Shown one piece after another: positions 16,618 through 25,054 of a stretch of 33,443 nt of DNA. The notes below the pieces were generated by a model that was given only the letters and a program-made list of their open reading frames with translations, ran no database searches and was not told the DNA's origin. The stretch comes from Pseudomonadaceae bacterium UBA836 (lineage in GTDB: Bacteria; Pseudomonadota; Gammaproteobacteria; Pseudomonadales; Pseudomonadaceae). The translations under genes and the position numbers were made by a program. Numbering within the stretch: position 1 is the stretch's first letter; each line of letters starts with the position of its first letter. Location: contig DBHE01000167.1 of the NCBI GenBank assembly GCA_002296055.1, positions 1 to 33,443 on the forward strand. The letters are read 5' to 3'.

Positions 16618-19310
16618 AGCAAACTGCCTCCACCTGCTGCTACTGCGGCGTCGGCTGCGGTGTGCTGATCGACCACGACGGCCAACACATGCACAACGTC
16701 AAGGGCGACCCGGCGCACCCGGCCAACCTCGGCCGCCTGTGCAGCAAGGGCTCGACCCTGCATCTGACCGGCGACCTGGCGGCCCGCGCGCTACACCCCG
16801 AACTGCGTCTGGGCAAAGGCATGGCGCGTAGCCGGACGGACTGGGACAGCGCACTGGGCCACGCCGCCGAGGTCTTTGCCCGCACCATCGCCGAGCACGG
16901 CCCCGACAGCGTGGCCTTCTATATCTCCGGCCAGCTGCTGACCGAGGATTACTACAGCTTCAACAAGTTGGCGCGCGCGCTGATCGGCACCAACAACATC
17001 GACAGCAACTCGCGCCTGTGCATGTCCAGCGCAGTAGTCGGCTACAAGCGCAGCCTGGGCGCCGACGCGCCGCCCTGCTCGTATGAAGACATTGAACAGA
17101 GCAACTGCCTGCTGATTGCCGGCAGCAACATGGCCTATGCCCACCCGGTCCTGTTCCGCCGCCTGGAGGCTGCTCGCGAGGCCAATCCGGCGCAGAAGGT
17201 CATCGTCATCGACCCACGCCGCACCGACACCTGCGACGTCGCCGACCTGCATCTGCCGCTGCGCCCCGGCAGCGACGTCGCACTGTTTCACGGTCTGTTA
17301 CATCTGCTGCTGGAAAATGGCCAGGTAGACCACGCCTTTATCGAAGCCCATACCGACGGCTTCGAGGCGCTGCAGACACTGGTGGCAGCCTACCCGCCAG
17401 CCCGCGTCGCCGCCCTGTGCGATATTAATGAAGCGGACCTGCGCCAGGCGGCTGAGCTGATCGGCAGCGCCGACAGCTTTCTCTCGCTCTGGTGCATGGG
17501 GCTCAACCAGTCCAGCGCCGGCAGCGCCAAGAACAACGCGCTGATCAACCTGCACCTGGCCACCGGTCAGATCGGCAAGGTCGGCGCCGGCCCCTTCTCG
17601 CTGACCGGCCAGCCCAACGCCATGGGCGGCCGCGAAACCGGCAGCCTGTCCAACCTGCTGCCGGGCCACCGTGACGCCGCCAATGCCGAGCATCGCCGCG
17701 AGGTCGCTGACTATTGGGGCGTCGCCGGCCTGTCGGAGCAACCCGGTCTGAGCGCCATCGAGCTATTCGAGGCGGTGCGCGATGGTCGTATCAAGGCCCT
17801 GTGGATCGCCTGTACCAACCCGGCCCAATCCATGCCGGACCAACAGTTGATCCATCAGGCGCTCAGCCTGTGCCCCTTCGTCATCGTGCAGGAAGCCTTC
17901 AACACCACCGAAACCTGTCACTATGCTGACCTGCTGCTGCCCGCCGCCAGCTGGGGCGAAAAGGAAGGTAGCGTGACCAATTCCGAGCGACGCATCAGTC
18001 ACGTGCGCCCCGCCATTCCCGCGCCCGGCAGCGCCCGTGGCGACTGGGATATCGTCTGCGACTTCGCCCGCAGGCTGGAGCAAAAACTGCGCCCCGGCCA
18101 GCCCAGCCAGTTTGCCTTTACCCGGCCAGCCGAGCTGTTCGACGAATACAAGGGCCTGACTGCCGGCCGCGACCTCGACTACAGCGGGCTGAGCCACGCA
18201 CTGATTGATGAGCTGGGCCCACAGCAATGGCCCTTCCCGGCTGGCAGCCGCCAGGGCACCGCACGACTGTATGCCGACGGCCGCTTTGCCACCGCCGACG
18301 GCCGCGCGCGTTTTGTTGCCGAAGCCCATCGCCCACTCAGTGAACCCGCCGACAGCGACTATCCGCTGGTGCTCAACACCGGCCGCCTGCGCGACCAGTG
18401 GCACGGCATGAGCCGTACCGGTACCGCCGCCCAGCTGTTCGGTCACGTTGAACGCGCCCAGTTGGCCATGCACCCGCAGGACATGCAGCAACGCGGGCTA
18501 ACCGAGGGCGACCTCGTGACCCTCAGCAGCCGGCGCGGCAGCCTGATTTTGCCAGTGCAAGCCGACAGCCAGCTGCGCCCCGGCGAAAGCTTTTTGCCGA
18601 TGCACTGGGGCAACCGTTTTCTCAAGGGCCTGGGCAGCAACCGCCTGACCCTCAGCAACCACGACCCGCTGTCCAAGCAACCCGAGCTCAAACAGGCCGC
18701 CGTGCAGGTGGTCCGCGCAGAACTCCCCTGGCAGCTGTTTGTATTGGTGGAGGGTGATGTGCAACAGCGCTTTGCCCGCCTGCGCGAGCTGGCCGAGTCA
18801 TTTGACTACCTGAGCATTGGCCTGATTGGCCGTGACCGCCCTGCGGTTCTGCTGCGCGGCGCTGCCAGCCAAGCGCCCGACGCCGCCCTGCTGCGTCAGC
18901 TGGACCAGGCTTGCGGACTCGACAGCCCACAGGCACTGAGCCTGGAAGACGGCGCGCGGCAGATCAGCAAACGCATCGCACTCGATGGCCAGCGCATCAT
19001 TGCCCTGCGCCTCAGCGGCGAGACCCTGGCCCGCGACTGGCTGCGCAAACTCTGGCAAGACGCCGATGACATTACCGACCTGCGCCGTTGGTTGCTGGCC
19101 CCGGTCGCCACCCCGCCGGGTGTCAGCGCCGCCGCCACGGACAAAACCATTTGCAACTGCATGAACGTCAGCCAAAGCCGCATCTGCGCCGGCATCGAGC
19201 AAGGCATGCAGCTGGACGACTTAAAACGCGAACTCGGTTGCGGCACCCAGTGCGGCTCCTGCGTTCCGGAAATAAAACAGCTGCTGGCCAAGACCGCAGT
19301 CCCCGCCTGA
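16614..19310 (+). CDS. nasC: assimilatory nitrate reductase, molybdopterin catalytic subunit with C-terminal [2Fe-2S] domain
   Basis: This 898-residue cytoplasmic enzyme reduces nitrate to nitrite. The N-terminus binds [4Fe-4S] through Cys8, Cys11, Cys15 and Cys43. Bis-MGD-binding molybdopterin domains follow, with the likely Mo-ligand Cys136 in NSRLCMSSAVVGYK. The dinucleotide-binding C-lobe begins near residue 580 (LVLNTGRLRDQWHGMSRTG). The last ~50 residues form a BFD-like [2Fe-2S] domain (CNC at 847-849, and CGSC at 880-883), which would accept electrons from the FAD subunit. The start codon overlaps that subunit's stop (ATGA), so translation is coupled. No Tat signal is present, consistent with a cytoplasmic assimilatory enzyme. 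The symbol follows Pseudomonas usage; the same protein is NasA in Klebsiella. Confidence 0.95.
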   Translation: MKQTASTCCYCGVGCGVLIDHDGQHMHNVKGDPAHPANLGRLCSKGSTLHLTGDLAARALHPELRLGKGMARSRTDWDSALGHAAEVFARTIAEHGPDSVAFYISGQLLTEDYYSFNKLARALIGTNNIDSNSRLCMSSAVVGYKRSLGADAPPCSYEDIEQSNCLLIAGSNMAYAHPVLFRRLEAAREANPAQKVIVIDPRRTDTCDVADLHLPLRPGSDVALFHGLLHLLLENGQVDHAFIEAHTDGFEALQTLVAAYPPARVAALCDINEADLRQAAELIGSADSFLSLWCMGLNQSSAGSAKNNALINLHLATGQIGKVGAGPFSLTGQPNAMGGRETGSLSNLLPGHRDAANAEHRREVADYWGVAGLSEQPGLSAIELFEAVRDGRIKALWIACTNPAQSMPDQQLIHQALSLCPFVIVQEAFNTTETCHYADLLLPAASWGEKEGSVTNSERRISHVRPAIPAPGSARGDWDIVCDFARRLEQKLRPGQPSQFAFTRPAELFDEYKGLTAGRDLDYSGLSHALIDELGPQQWPFPAGSRQGTARLYADGRFATADGRARFVAEAHRPLSEPADSDYPLVLNTGRLRDQWHGMSRTGTAAQLFGHVERAQLAMHPQDMQQRGLTEGDLVTLSSRRGSLILPVQADSQLRPGESFLPMHWGNRFLKGLGSNRLTLSNHDPLSKQPELKQAAVQVVRAELPWQLFVLVEGDVQQRFARLRELAESFDYLSIGLIGRDRPAVLLRGAASQAPDAALLRQLDQACGLDSPQALSLEDGARQISKRIALDGQRIIALRLSGETLARDWLRKLWQDADDITDLRRWLLAPVATPPGVSAAATDKTICNCMNVSQSRICAGIEQGMQLDDLKRELGCGTQCGSCVPEIKQLLAKTAVPA

Positions 19311-19324
19311 TGCAAGAGAAACAG

Positions 19325-20083
19325 ATGAACAGCACACCAAACGTATGGCTGATTGGCGCTGGCCCCGGCGACCCGGAACTCCTCACCCTCAAGGCCGCGC
19401 GCCTATTGGCGGAAGCCGAGATCGTCATGGTGGACGACCTGGTCAACCCCGAGATCCTGCAACACTGCCCGCAAGCACGGCTAATCCGCGTCGGCAAACG
19501 TGGCGGCTGTCGCTCCACTCCACAAGCCTTTATCAATCGCCTGATGCTGCGCTACGGCCGCCAGGGCAAACGCCTGGTGCGCCTGAAAGGCGGCGACCCC
19601 TGCATCTTTGGTCGCGCCGGTGAAGAGGTGCAATGGTTGCGTGAGCGTGGTGTTGAAGCTGGGATCGTCAACGGCATTACCGCCGGGCTGGCCGGTGCTA
19701 CCCAGTGTGATATCCCGCTCACGCTGCGCGGCATCAGCCGCGGCGTGACCTTGGTCACCGCCCACACCCAAGACGACAGCGAACTCAACTGGGCTGGCCT
19801 CGCCGCCGGCGGCACCACACTGGTGGTCTACATGGGCGTCGCCCGCTTGCAGCAGATTCAGCAGGGCTTGCTGGCTGGCGGCATGCCAGCCAACATGCCG
19901 GTCGCCATGATTGAAAACGCCAGCTCACCAACCCAACGCCAACACGCCTGCCAGCTATCTCAACTCTGCACGGCCGCCGCCGCCTTCAAACTACAAAGCC
20001 CGGCGGTGCTGGTAATTGGTGAGGTGGTAAATGCGGCCGCGCTGGCTCTGTCACACAGCGAAACCTCACAGTTGGCAGGATAA
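19325..20083 (+). CDS. cobA: uroporphyrinogen-III C-methyltransferase (SUMT)
   Basis: This 252-residue SAM-dependent enzyme methylates uroporphyrinogen III at C2 and C7 to precorrin-2, the branch point to siroheme and cobalamin. Visible motifs are WLIGAGPGDPELLTLKA (N-terminal P-loop-like SAM site), VGKRGG, RLKGGDPCIFGRAGEE and GITAGLAGA. There is no precorrin-2 dehydrogenase/ferrochelatase half, unlike CysG. It is the last gene of the nitrate locus and presumably supplies siroheme for nitrite reductase. The start at 19325 is preceded by an AG-rich stretch. An in-frame ATG at 19310 that overlaps the nasC stop (TGATG) would add five residues and is a real alternative. Confidence 0.92.
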   Translation: MNSTPNVWLIGAGPGDPELLTLKAARLLAEAEIVMVDDLVNPEILQHCPQARLIRVGKRGGCRSTPQAFINRLMLRYGRQGKRLVRLKGGDPCIFGRAGEEVQWLRERGVEAGIVNGITAGLAGATQCDIPLTLRGISRGVTLVTAHTQDDSELNWAGLAAGGTTLVVYMGVARLQQIQQGLLAGGMPANMPVAMIENASSPTQRQHACQLSQLCTAAAAFKLQSPAVLVIGEVVNAAALALSHSETSQLAG

Positions 20084-20116
20084 GGCGCGCCAGAAGGCGC
20101 GCGATTGGCGGGCAGC

Positions 20117-20518
20117 TCAGGCCTTGGCAGGCTTGATCGCTTCCAGCATGCGGCCCATGGCCGCGTGAATGGCGTTGACCGCTTTCAGCGGGCGTACCAT
20201 GACCTTGAAATCGACGATCTTGCCGTCGTCATTCCACTGAATCATGTCGATGCCGTTGATGGTGATGCCGTCAATCTCGGTTTGAAACTCCAGCACCGCG
20301 TTGTTGCCATCGACTATCTCGCGCAGGTACCTGAAGTGCCCTGGTGCGTTCAGCGTCTTGAACGCGGCCGACAGGTACAGGGTGGTAATCGCCTTACCCA
20401 CCTGCGGGGTGTGCACCACCGGCGAGTGAAACACCACCTCGTCCGCCAGCAAGTCCGCCAGACCACTTGGGTCTTGCGCCTCAACAACCTTGTGCCACCG
20501 CTCCATTACACTGCTCAT
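20117..20518 (-). CDS. NTF2-like / SnoaL-like domain protein
   Basis: This 133-residue single-domain protein has the NTF2-like pattern: an N-terminal helix (MERWHKVVEAQDPSGLADLLADEVVFHSPVV) and a curved sheet ending GITINGIDMIQWNDDGKIVDFKVMVRPLKA. The family includes SnoaL-like cyclases, ketosteroid isomerases and many proteins of unknown function. No specific catalytic constellation can be assigned, so function is left open. It is convergent with cobA and about 130 bp downstream of the permease gene on the same strand. The start at ATG 20518 is supported by AAGGAACAGCA upstream. It is cytoplasmic, with no signal peptide. Confidence 0.8.
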   Translation of the reverse strand: MSSVMERWHKVVEAQDPSGLADLLADEVVFHSPVVHTPQVGKAITTLYLSAAFKTLNAPGHFRYLREIVDGNNAVLEFQTEIDGITINGIDMIQWNDDGKIVDFKVMVRPLKAVNAIHAAMGRMLEAIKPAKA

Positions 20519-20616
20519 TGCTGTTCCTTATCATTGTTCGCATGGACTGCCATTGTTCGCCGCCTTGAAGAACGGCGGCAAGGGAGATTCAGCAGCTGAA
20601 TCGCGGCCAAACAAGC

Positions 20617-20644
20617 AGGAAGCCGGCTGTGTGGCCGGCTTCCT
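20617..20644 (-). terminator. probable terminator of the NCS2-type permease gene
   Basis: An 11-bp perfect stem (20617-20627 with 20634-20644) with a six-base loop lies six bases past the permease stop. On the minus strand it is followed by GCTTGTTTGG, only a weak U-rich tail. Confidence 0.55.
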
Positions 20645-20650
20645 ATCTGC

Positions 20651-22000
20651 TCAGTCTTCCTGCGGAATCGGGTCGACGTTGCGGTCCCAGCCCACCAGTA
20701 CAACGGTCGCCAAAATACCAATCAACAGGCCAACCCAAGGCTCGAAAAACGCCAGCGAGGCGCCAATGAGTACTACTGCGCCGCGGGAGGTGTTGTTTTT
20801 CGGAATGGCCATGGCGATATAGGCACAGGCAAACCCGGTGAGCACCAGAGTCAGCGACAGGGCAATACCCAGCAGCGGCTTGAGGCCGGTCAGCAGCGGC
20901 AACAGGAAGAACAGAATCGGCAGCCCCATCAGGTAATAGGACGCCAGGCCGCTATGAATGCTATCCATCGCCTGTTTACCCTGCTTCCAGCGCTGCATGA
21001 TGATCACGTGCACCCCAGTCCAGAGCGCGCCCTGCGTCGGGAAGAACGGCGCACTGATGCCCATCAACGCGTTACGGATGGCCAAAGAGATGTGCGAGCG
21101 GGTCGGATTAATGTCGATGTGTTCGTCCTGGCGGGTCTCCAGTCCTTCGCGGATAACCTCGTTACCAGTGACCAGATCGCCAAACAGAATCACGTAGGTA
21201 ATCAGCGCCAATGGCATGCCCTGGATAAACATTTCCATGCTTGGCCAGCCAATGGCAAAGGGTGAGACCTTGGCCCAGGCATCATCCAACGGCGGGATCA
21301 GAATGCCCCACTGAATGTCGTAGCTCACCTCACCAACCATCGGGCCGATAATGCCGGCCAGCACAAAACCGGGCAGCAGGCCCAAGGCGCCGAGCAAGGC
21401 GAAGAAGCGGTATTTTTCCTTCAGCTTGGCCATGGGAATGCTGAAGGCGAAGATCAGGCACACGGCGCAGGCGATGGTGGTGCTGATCGGCTGCTGCAGC
21501 AAAAAGCGCTCAGCATCGTCAACAAATACACGTTTTAGCGCCGCAATCGCCGCGCCAAGAATGATGCCCGCCTTTAGCGTGTCAGGTAGCCAGAGGATAA
21601 AGCGCTTGCCCAAGCCGGTGATGCCTAGCAAAAACAGTAACAAGGCAAAGTCCAGCGAAATCGCCGCCATTGCCTGAAAGCGCTCATCGGGTGTCTCATA
21701 CCCGCCCAGCACAAAGGCGAGTACCAATGGCAACGCGGGGGTAATCCAGCCGGGGGCGTAGGGTTCGCCGAACACAATGATGGCCGAGGCAATCAGCGCC
21801 GAATGGATCATGGAGACGGCTACCGCCTCTTCAAAACTCAGGCCAAAGAAGCTGGTCATCAGCGGCACCAGCGACAGGCCGGTGGCGGCGGCGATCAGCA
21901 GCCCCTGAACCAGCTCGGGCCAGCAGAGTTTTGAATGGTAGAACGGCAAACGAAAGGTAAAGGGCCCCCAACGCCAGCCCGGTTGTTCAGGTTGCGACAT
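20651..22000 (-). CDS. NCS2-fold (xanthine/uracil-type) permease family membrane protein
   Basis: This 449-residue integral membrane protein has about 12-14 hydrophobic segments. The arrangement PELVQGLLIAAATGLSLVPLMTSFFGLSFEEAVAVSMIHSALI and later GLASYYLMGLPILFFLLPLL fits the UraA/SulP fold, and I place it among NCS2-like (solute carrier 23-type) permeases. It may import a nucleobase or another small anion, but the substrate cannot be read. The start was set at ATG 22000, with GGAG six bases upstream; an ATG at 22012 would add four residues and itself contains that ribosome binding site. Two inverted repeats precede it (22032-22046 and 22074-22115) and may carry regulation. A hairpin terminator follows. 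Confidence 0.75.
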   Translation of the reverse strand: MSQPEQPGWRWGPFTFRLPFYHSKLCWPELVQGLLIAAATGLSLVPLMTSFFGLSFEEAVAVSMIHSALIASAIIVFGEPYAPGWITPALPLVLAFVLGGYETPDERFQAMAAISLDFALLLFLLGITGLGKRFILWLPDTLKAGIILGAAIAALKRVFVDDAERFLLQQPISTTIACAVCLIFAFSIPMAKLKEKYRFFALLGALGLLPGFVLAGIIGPMVGEVSYDIQWGILIPPLDDAWAKVSPFAIGWPSMEMFIQGMPLALITYVILFGDLVTGNEVIREGLETRQDEHIDINPTRSHISLAIRNALMGISAPFFPTQGALWTGVHVIIMQRWKQGKQAMDSIHSGLASYYLMGLPILFFLLPLLTGLKPLLGIALSLTLVLTGFACAYIAMAIPKNNTSRGAVVLIGASLAFFEPWVGLLIGILATVVLVGWDRNVDPIPQED

Positions 22001-22031
22001 ACCCGTCTCCATCTTGTTTTGTTGTTATGTT

Positions 22032-22046
22032 CTCTCGCGCGGAGAG
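22032..22046. repeat. short palindrome upstream of the permease gene
   Basis: CTCTC (22032-22036) is inverted as GAGAG (22042-22046) around GCGCG. It lies 32-46 bases upstream of the start codon, where an operator or 5' UTR hairpin could act. No regulator family can be named. Confidence 0.4.
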
Positions 22047-22073
22047 TTTCACCGCATTATGCCCAGCCGGCCT

Positions 22074-22115
22074 CTCTAGCGCGCCAACATCAGCGTTGTC
22101 GATGACGCGCTAGAG
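22074..22115. repeat. 10-bp inverted repeat between dienelactone hydrolase and permease genes
   Basis: CTCTAGCGCG (22074-22083) is repeated inverted at 22106-22115, with a 22-base spacer. It begins 7 bp past the hydrolase stop. No U-run follows on the minus strand, so it is either a weak terminator or an operator for the downstream permease. Confidence 0.5.
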
Positions 22116-22122
22116 CCTGCTG

Positions 22123-22908
22123 TTATTCTGCCTCGCCGAGCACCTCGCCAAAGAACTGATGCATGGCGGCAAAGCTGCGCTTGGCCACGACCGGGTGATA
22201 TTCGGCTTTGCCAGCCATGTTGGCGTAGGGATCAGAGAAGGAATGCACCGCTCCACCGTAGCTGATCAGTTGCCAGTCCACGCCTGCGTCGCGCATCTCG
22301 GCCTGAAAGTCAGCAACCTGTTGGTCTGGCACAAAGGGGTCGTCTGCTCCGTGCAGCACCAGGATCGGCGCCTTGATATTGGCAGCATCGGCAGGGTTGG
22401 GGGTGTCCAGATTACCGTGGAAAGACACCACACCCTTGAGCTCGGTACCCGAGCGCGCCAGCTCCAGCACCGAGCCGCCGCCAAAACAGAAACCGATGGC
22501 AACCAACTGGTCGCTGGCAACCGGCGCCTGGGTCTGGCTGGCCAGCAGCTCCAGCCCGGCATTCACCCGCGTGCGCATCAGCGCCCGATCATCGCGCACC
22601 GTGCTGGCAGCGGCACCGGCCTCCTCCGCGTTGGCCGGGCGAATGTCACGGCCGTACATGTCGGCCACAAACACCACATAATCGGTGCCCGCCACCTTGC
22701 TGGCCTTTTCCACTGCAGCGTCCGTTACACCCATCCAGTTCGGCACCATCAGCACACCGGGCCGCGGCGCTTGCACGCTGGCGTCGTACACCAGACGCCC
22801 CTCAAAGGGTTTGCCATCAATCTCGTAGTCGACCTGCTCTACCTTAATATCAGCCTGTGCCAGGCCCGCCAGCGTACTCATCAACACTCCCCCCAATATG
22901 CGCTTCAT
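22123..22908 (-). CDS. dienelactone hydrolase family protein, exported
   Basis: This 261-residue alpha/beta-hydrolase has the dienelactone hydrolase triad: Cys141 as nucleophile in GFCFGGG, Asp190 in LHGADDPFVP and His222 in GGAVHSFSDP. A signal peptide of about 19 residues (MKRILGGVLMSTLAGLAQA) suggests a periplasmic location, so it is unlikely to serve a cytoplasmic chlorocatechol pathway; the substrate is unknown. The ATG at 22908 was chosen because GAGGA lies seven bases upstream and it places the signal peptide first; the frame is open up to an ATG at 22995 without a sensible N-terminus. It follows htpG on the same strand but behind a strong terminator. The pairing with htpG also occurs in Pseudomonas aeruginosa, as I recall. 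Confidence 0.88.
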   Translation of the reverse strand: MKRILGGVLMSTLAGLAQADIKVEQVDYEIDGKPFEGRLVYDASVQAPRPGVLMVPNWMGVTDAAVEKASKVAGTDYVVFVADMYGRDIRPANAEEAGAAASTVRDDRALMRTRVNAGLELLASQTQAPVASDQLVAIGFCFGGGSVLELARSGTELKGVVSFHGNLDTPNPADAANIKAPILVLHGADDPFVPDQQVADFQAEMRDAGVDWQLISYGGAVHSFSDPYANMAGKAEYHPVVAKRSFAAMHQFFGEVLGEAE

Positions 22909-22953
22909 CGTTGCTTCCTCCATAAAATGTCTCTCCAGCATAGCGGCAGAAAC

Positions 22954-22982
22954 AAAAATGCCTGCACAAGGCAGGCATTTTT
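22954..22982 (-). terminator. intrinsic terminator of htpG
   Basis: A 12-bp perfect stem (22954-22965 with 22971-22982) has a five-base loop. On the minus strand the stem ends in TTTTT, followed by GTTTC. It lies 27 bp past the htpG stop. Confidence 0.88.
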
Positions 22983-23009
22983 GCTCACGCTTCAAAGCAG
23001 ACTGGCAGC

Positions 23010-24926
23010 TTAGCGGCTCAGTTCAACCAGCAGCGCATTAAGGCGGCGCACGTAGGCACCGGGATCCTGCAGCGCCTCACCGGCAGCAAGGGCTGCCTGG
23101 TCAAACAGGATGTGACTCAGGTCGGCAAAGCGATCTTCATCCTGCTCACTGTCGAGCTTGTCCAGCAGCGGGTGGGCCGGGTTGATCTCCAGGATCGGCT
23201 TGCTTTCCGGTGCCTTCTGGCCGCTGGCCTCGAGGATACGGCGCATCTGCAGGCCCATGTCGTCCTCGTTGATCACCAGTACCGCCGGGGAGTCAGTCAG
23301 ACGGTGCGACACGCGCACTTCCTGCAGTTGCTCCTTGAGTGCTTCCTGGATGCGCTTGACCAGGTCGGCCTTGGCTTCAGCGGCCTTTTCCTGCTCCTGC
23401 TTGTCCTCGTCGCCTTCGAGCTTGCCCAGATCCAGATCGCCACGAGCGATATCGATAAACTGCTTGCCCTGGTACTCGGTCAGGTGGCTCATCAGCCATT
23501 CGTCGATACGGTCGGTCAGCAGCAGCACTTCGATACCCTTCTTGCGGAAGATTTCCAGGTGCGGGCTGTTCTTGACCTGCGCGTATCGCTCGCCGGTAAG
23601 GTAGTAAATCTTGTCCTGACCTTCGACCATGCGTTCCAGATAGGCGTCCAGGCTGACCACTTCGCTGTCATCGTTCTGCGCGGTGGACGCAAAACGCAAC
23701 AGGCCGGCAATCTTCTCGCGGTTTGAATAATCCTCGGCCGGGCCTTCTTTCATGACGCTGCCAAAAGCCTTCCAGAAAGTCGCGTACTGCTCGGGCTCTT
23801 TCTTCGCCATTTTCTCCAGCATGTCCAGCACGCGTTTGGTCAACGCGGACTTCATGCTGTCGATCGCCGGGTCCTTCTGCAGGATTTCACGGGAAACGTT
23901 CAACGACAGATCGTTGGAGTCCACCACGCCCTTGATAAAGCGCAGATACAGCGGCAGGAACTGCTCCGCGTCGTCCATGATGAACACGCGTTGCACATAC
24001 AGCTTGAGCCCACGCGGCGCTTCGCGCTGGTACAGGTCAAACGGCGCGCGACCCGGCACATATAGCAGGCTGGTGTACTCCAGCTTGCCTTCGACCTTGT
24101 TGTGGCTCCAGCTCAGCGGGTCTTCAAAGTCGTGGGCAACGTGCTTGTAGAACTCCTTGTATTCCTCGTCCTTGACCTCGGTACGCGGTCGGGTCCAAAG
24201 CGCGCTGGCCCGGTTGACGCTCTCCCACTCGGTCTCGGCAGCGGCCTCCTGCTCCTCGCCAGCCGCCTGCTTGGGCAGCTCGATGGGCAGCTCGATGGGC
24301 AGGGAAATGTGATCGGAGTACTTGGTAATGACGTTGCGCAGACGGAAAGTATCGGCAAACTCGCTCTCTGCGGCCTTCAGGTGCAGCACGATACGAGTCC
24401 CGCGCTCAGGCTTGTCGACGGTGGCGATAGTGAAGTCACCCTCACCGGCCGACTCCCAGTGCACACCCTCGGCGGCAGCAAGGCCCGCGCGACGGGTGAA
24501 CACCTCAACGCGGTCAGCGACGATAAAGGCGCTGTAAAAGCCCACACCAAACTGGCCGATCAGTTGAGAATCCTTTTTCTGATCCCCGGTCAGTTGCTGC
24601 ATGAAAGCCGCGGTACCTGATTTGGCGATGGTGCCCAGGTGGTCAATGACCTCCTGGCGGGACATGCCGATACCGTTGTCCTCGATGGTCAGGGTGTTGG
24701 CCTTGCTGTCGGCGCTGACGCGGATACGCAGCTCGGGCTGGTCTTCCAGCAGCTGCGGCTGGGCGATGGCTTCAAAGCGCAACTTGTCGGAAGCATCCGA
24801 GGCGTTGGAAATAAGCTCTCGGAGGAAGATTTCCTTGTTCGAGTACATCGAGTGAATCATGAGGTGCAGCAGCTGCTTTACCTCGGTCTGGAATCCCAGG
24901 GTTTCCTTATGAGCGTCCACGGTCAT
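23010..24926 (-). CDS. htpG: molecular chaperone HtpG (Hsp90)
   Basis: This 638-residue cytoplasmic Hsp90 is an ATP-driven dimeric chaperone. The N-terminal GHKL ATPase domain shows [23 protein letters not shown] and [12 protein letters not shown]. The middle domain includes [17 protein letters not shown] and the client/ATPase loop [10 protein letters not shown], and the C-terminal dimerisation domain is intact. The length is normal for Pseudomonas. One oddity is a tandem four-residue repeat, [10 protein letters not shown], around residues 209-218, caused by a 12-bp direct repeat. The start is ATG 24926, with GGAG ten bases upstream. A strong sigma-32 type promoter lies 62-89 bases upstream of the start, so heat-shock control is expected. 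It is monocistronic. Confidence 0.98.
   Translation of the reverse strand: MTVDAHKETLGFQTEVKQLLHLMIHSMYSNKEIFLRELISNASDASDKLRFEAIAQPQLLEDQPELRIRVSADSKANTLTIEDNGIGMSRQEVIDHLGTIAKSGTAAFMQQLTGDQKKDSQLIGQFGVGFYSAFIVADRVEVFTRRAGLAAAEGVHWESAGEGDFTIATVDKPERGTRIVLHLKAAESEFADTFRLRNVITKYSDHISLPIELPIELPKQAAGEEQEAAAETEWESVNRASALWTRPRTEVKDEEYKEFYKHVAHDFEDPLSWSHNKVEGKLEYTSLLYVPGRAPFDLYQREAPRGLKLYVQRVFIMDDAEQFLPLYLRFIKGVVDSNDLSLNVSREILQKDPAIDSMKSALTKRVLDMLEKMAKKEPEQYATFWKAFGSVMKEGPAEDYSNREKIAGLLRFASTAQNDDSEVVSLDAYLERMVEGQDKIYYLTGERYAQVKNSPHLEIFRKKGIEVLLLTDRIDEWLMSHLTEYQGKQFIDIARGDLDLGKLEGDEDKQEQEKAAEAKADLVKRIQEALKEQLQEVRVSHRLTDSPAVLVINEDDMGLQMRRILEASGQKAPESKPILEINPAHPLLDKLDSEQDEDRFADLSHILFDQAALAAGEALQDPGAYVRRLNALLVELSR
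24273..24302 (-). repeat. 12-bp tandem repeat inside htpG
   Basis: GGGCAGCTCGAT occurs twice in tandem (24273-24284 and 24285-24296), followed by a further half copy. It encodes the doubled PIEL of HtpG and keeps frame. Confidence 0.9.
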
Positions 24927-24987
24927 AACGAAGCGTCTCCATTTGATGCTGTTCAGGACACACCAGCAGAAGCTGGCAATGCAGCAG

Positions 24988-25015
24988 AAATGGGGACAAT
25001 CGACGTGTTTTCAAG
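24988..25015 (-). promoter_or_regulatory. sigma-32 (RpoH) heat-shock promoter of htpG
   Basis: On the minus strand, CTTGAAA (25009-25015) and CCCCATTT (24988-24995) are separated by 13 bases. Both boxes and the spacing match the RpoH consensus CTTGAAA-N13-CCCCATNT. Confidence 0.78.
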
Positions 25016-25054
25016 GCCCTGCACAGAATTGACTGCGCAATATCGCCAAGGACC

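Noticed and set aside
20085..20102. GC hairpin (GCGCGCC/GGCGCGC) right after the cobA stop
   Set aside because: There is no U-run on either strand and the stem is a short self-complementary GC repeat. It is too weak to call a terminator, although it could aid transcript stability.
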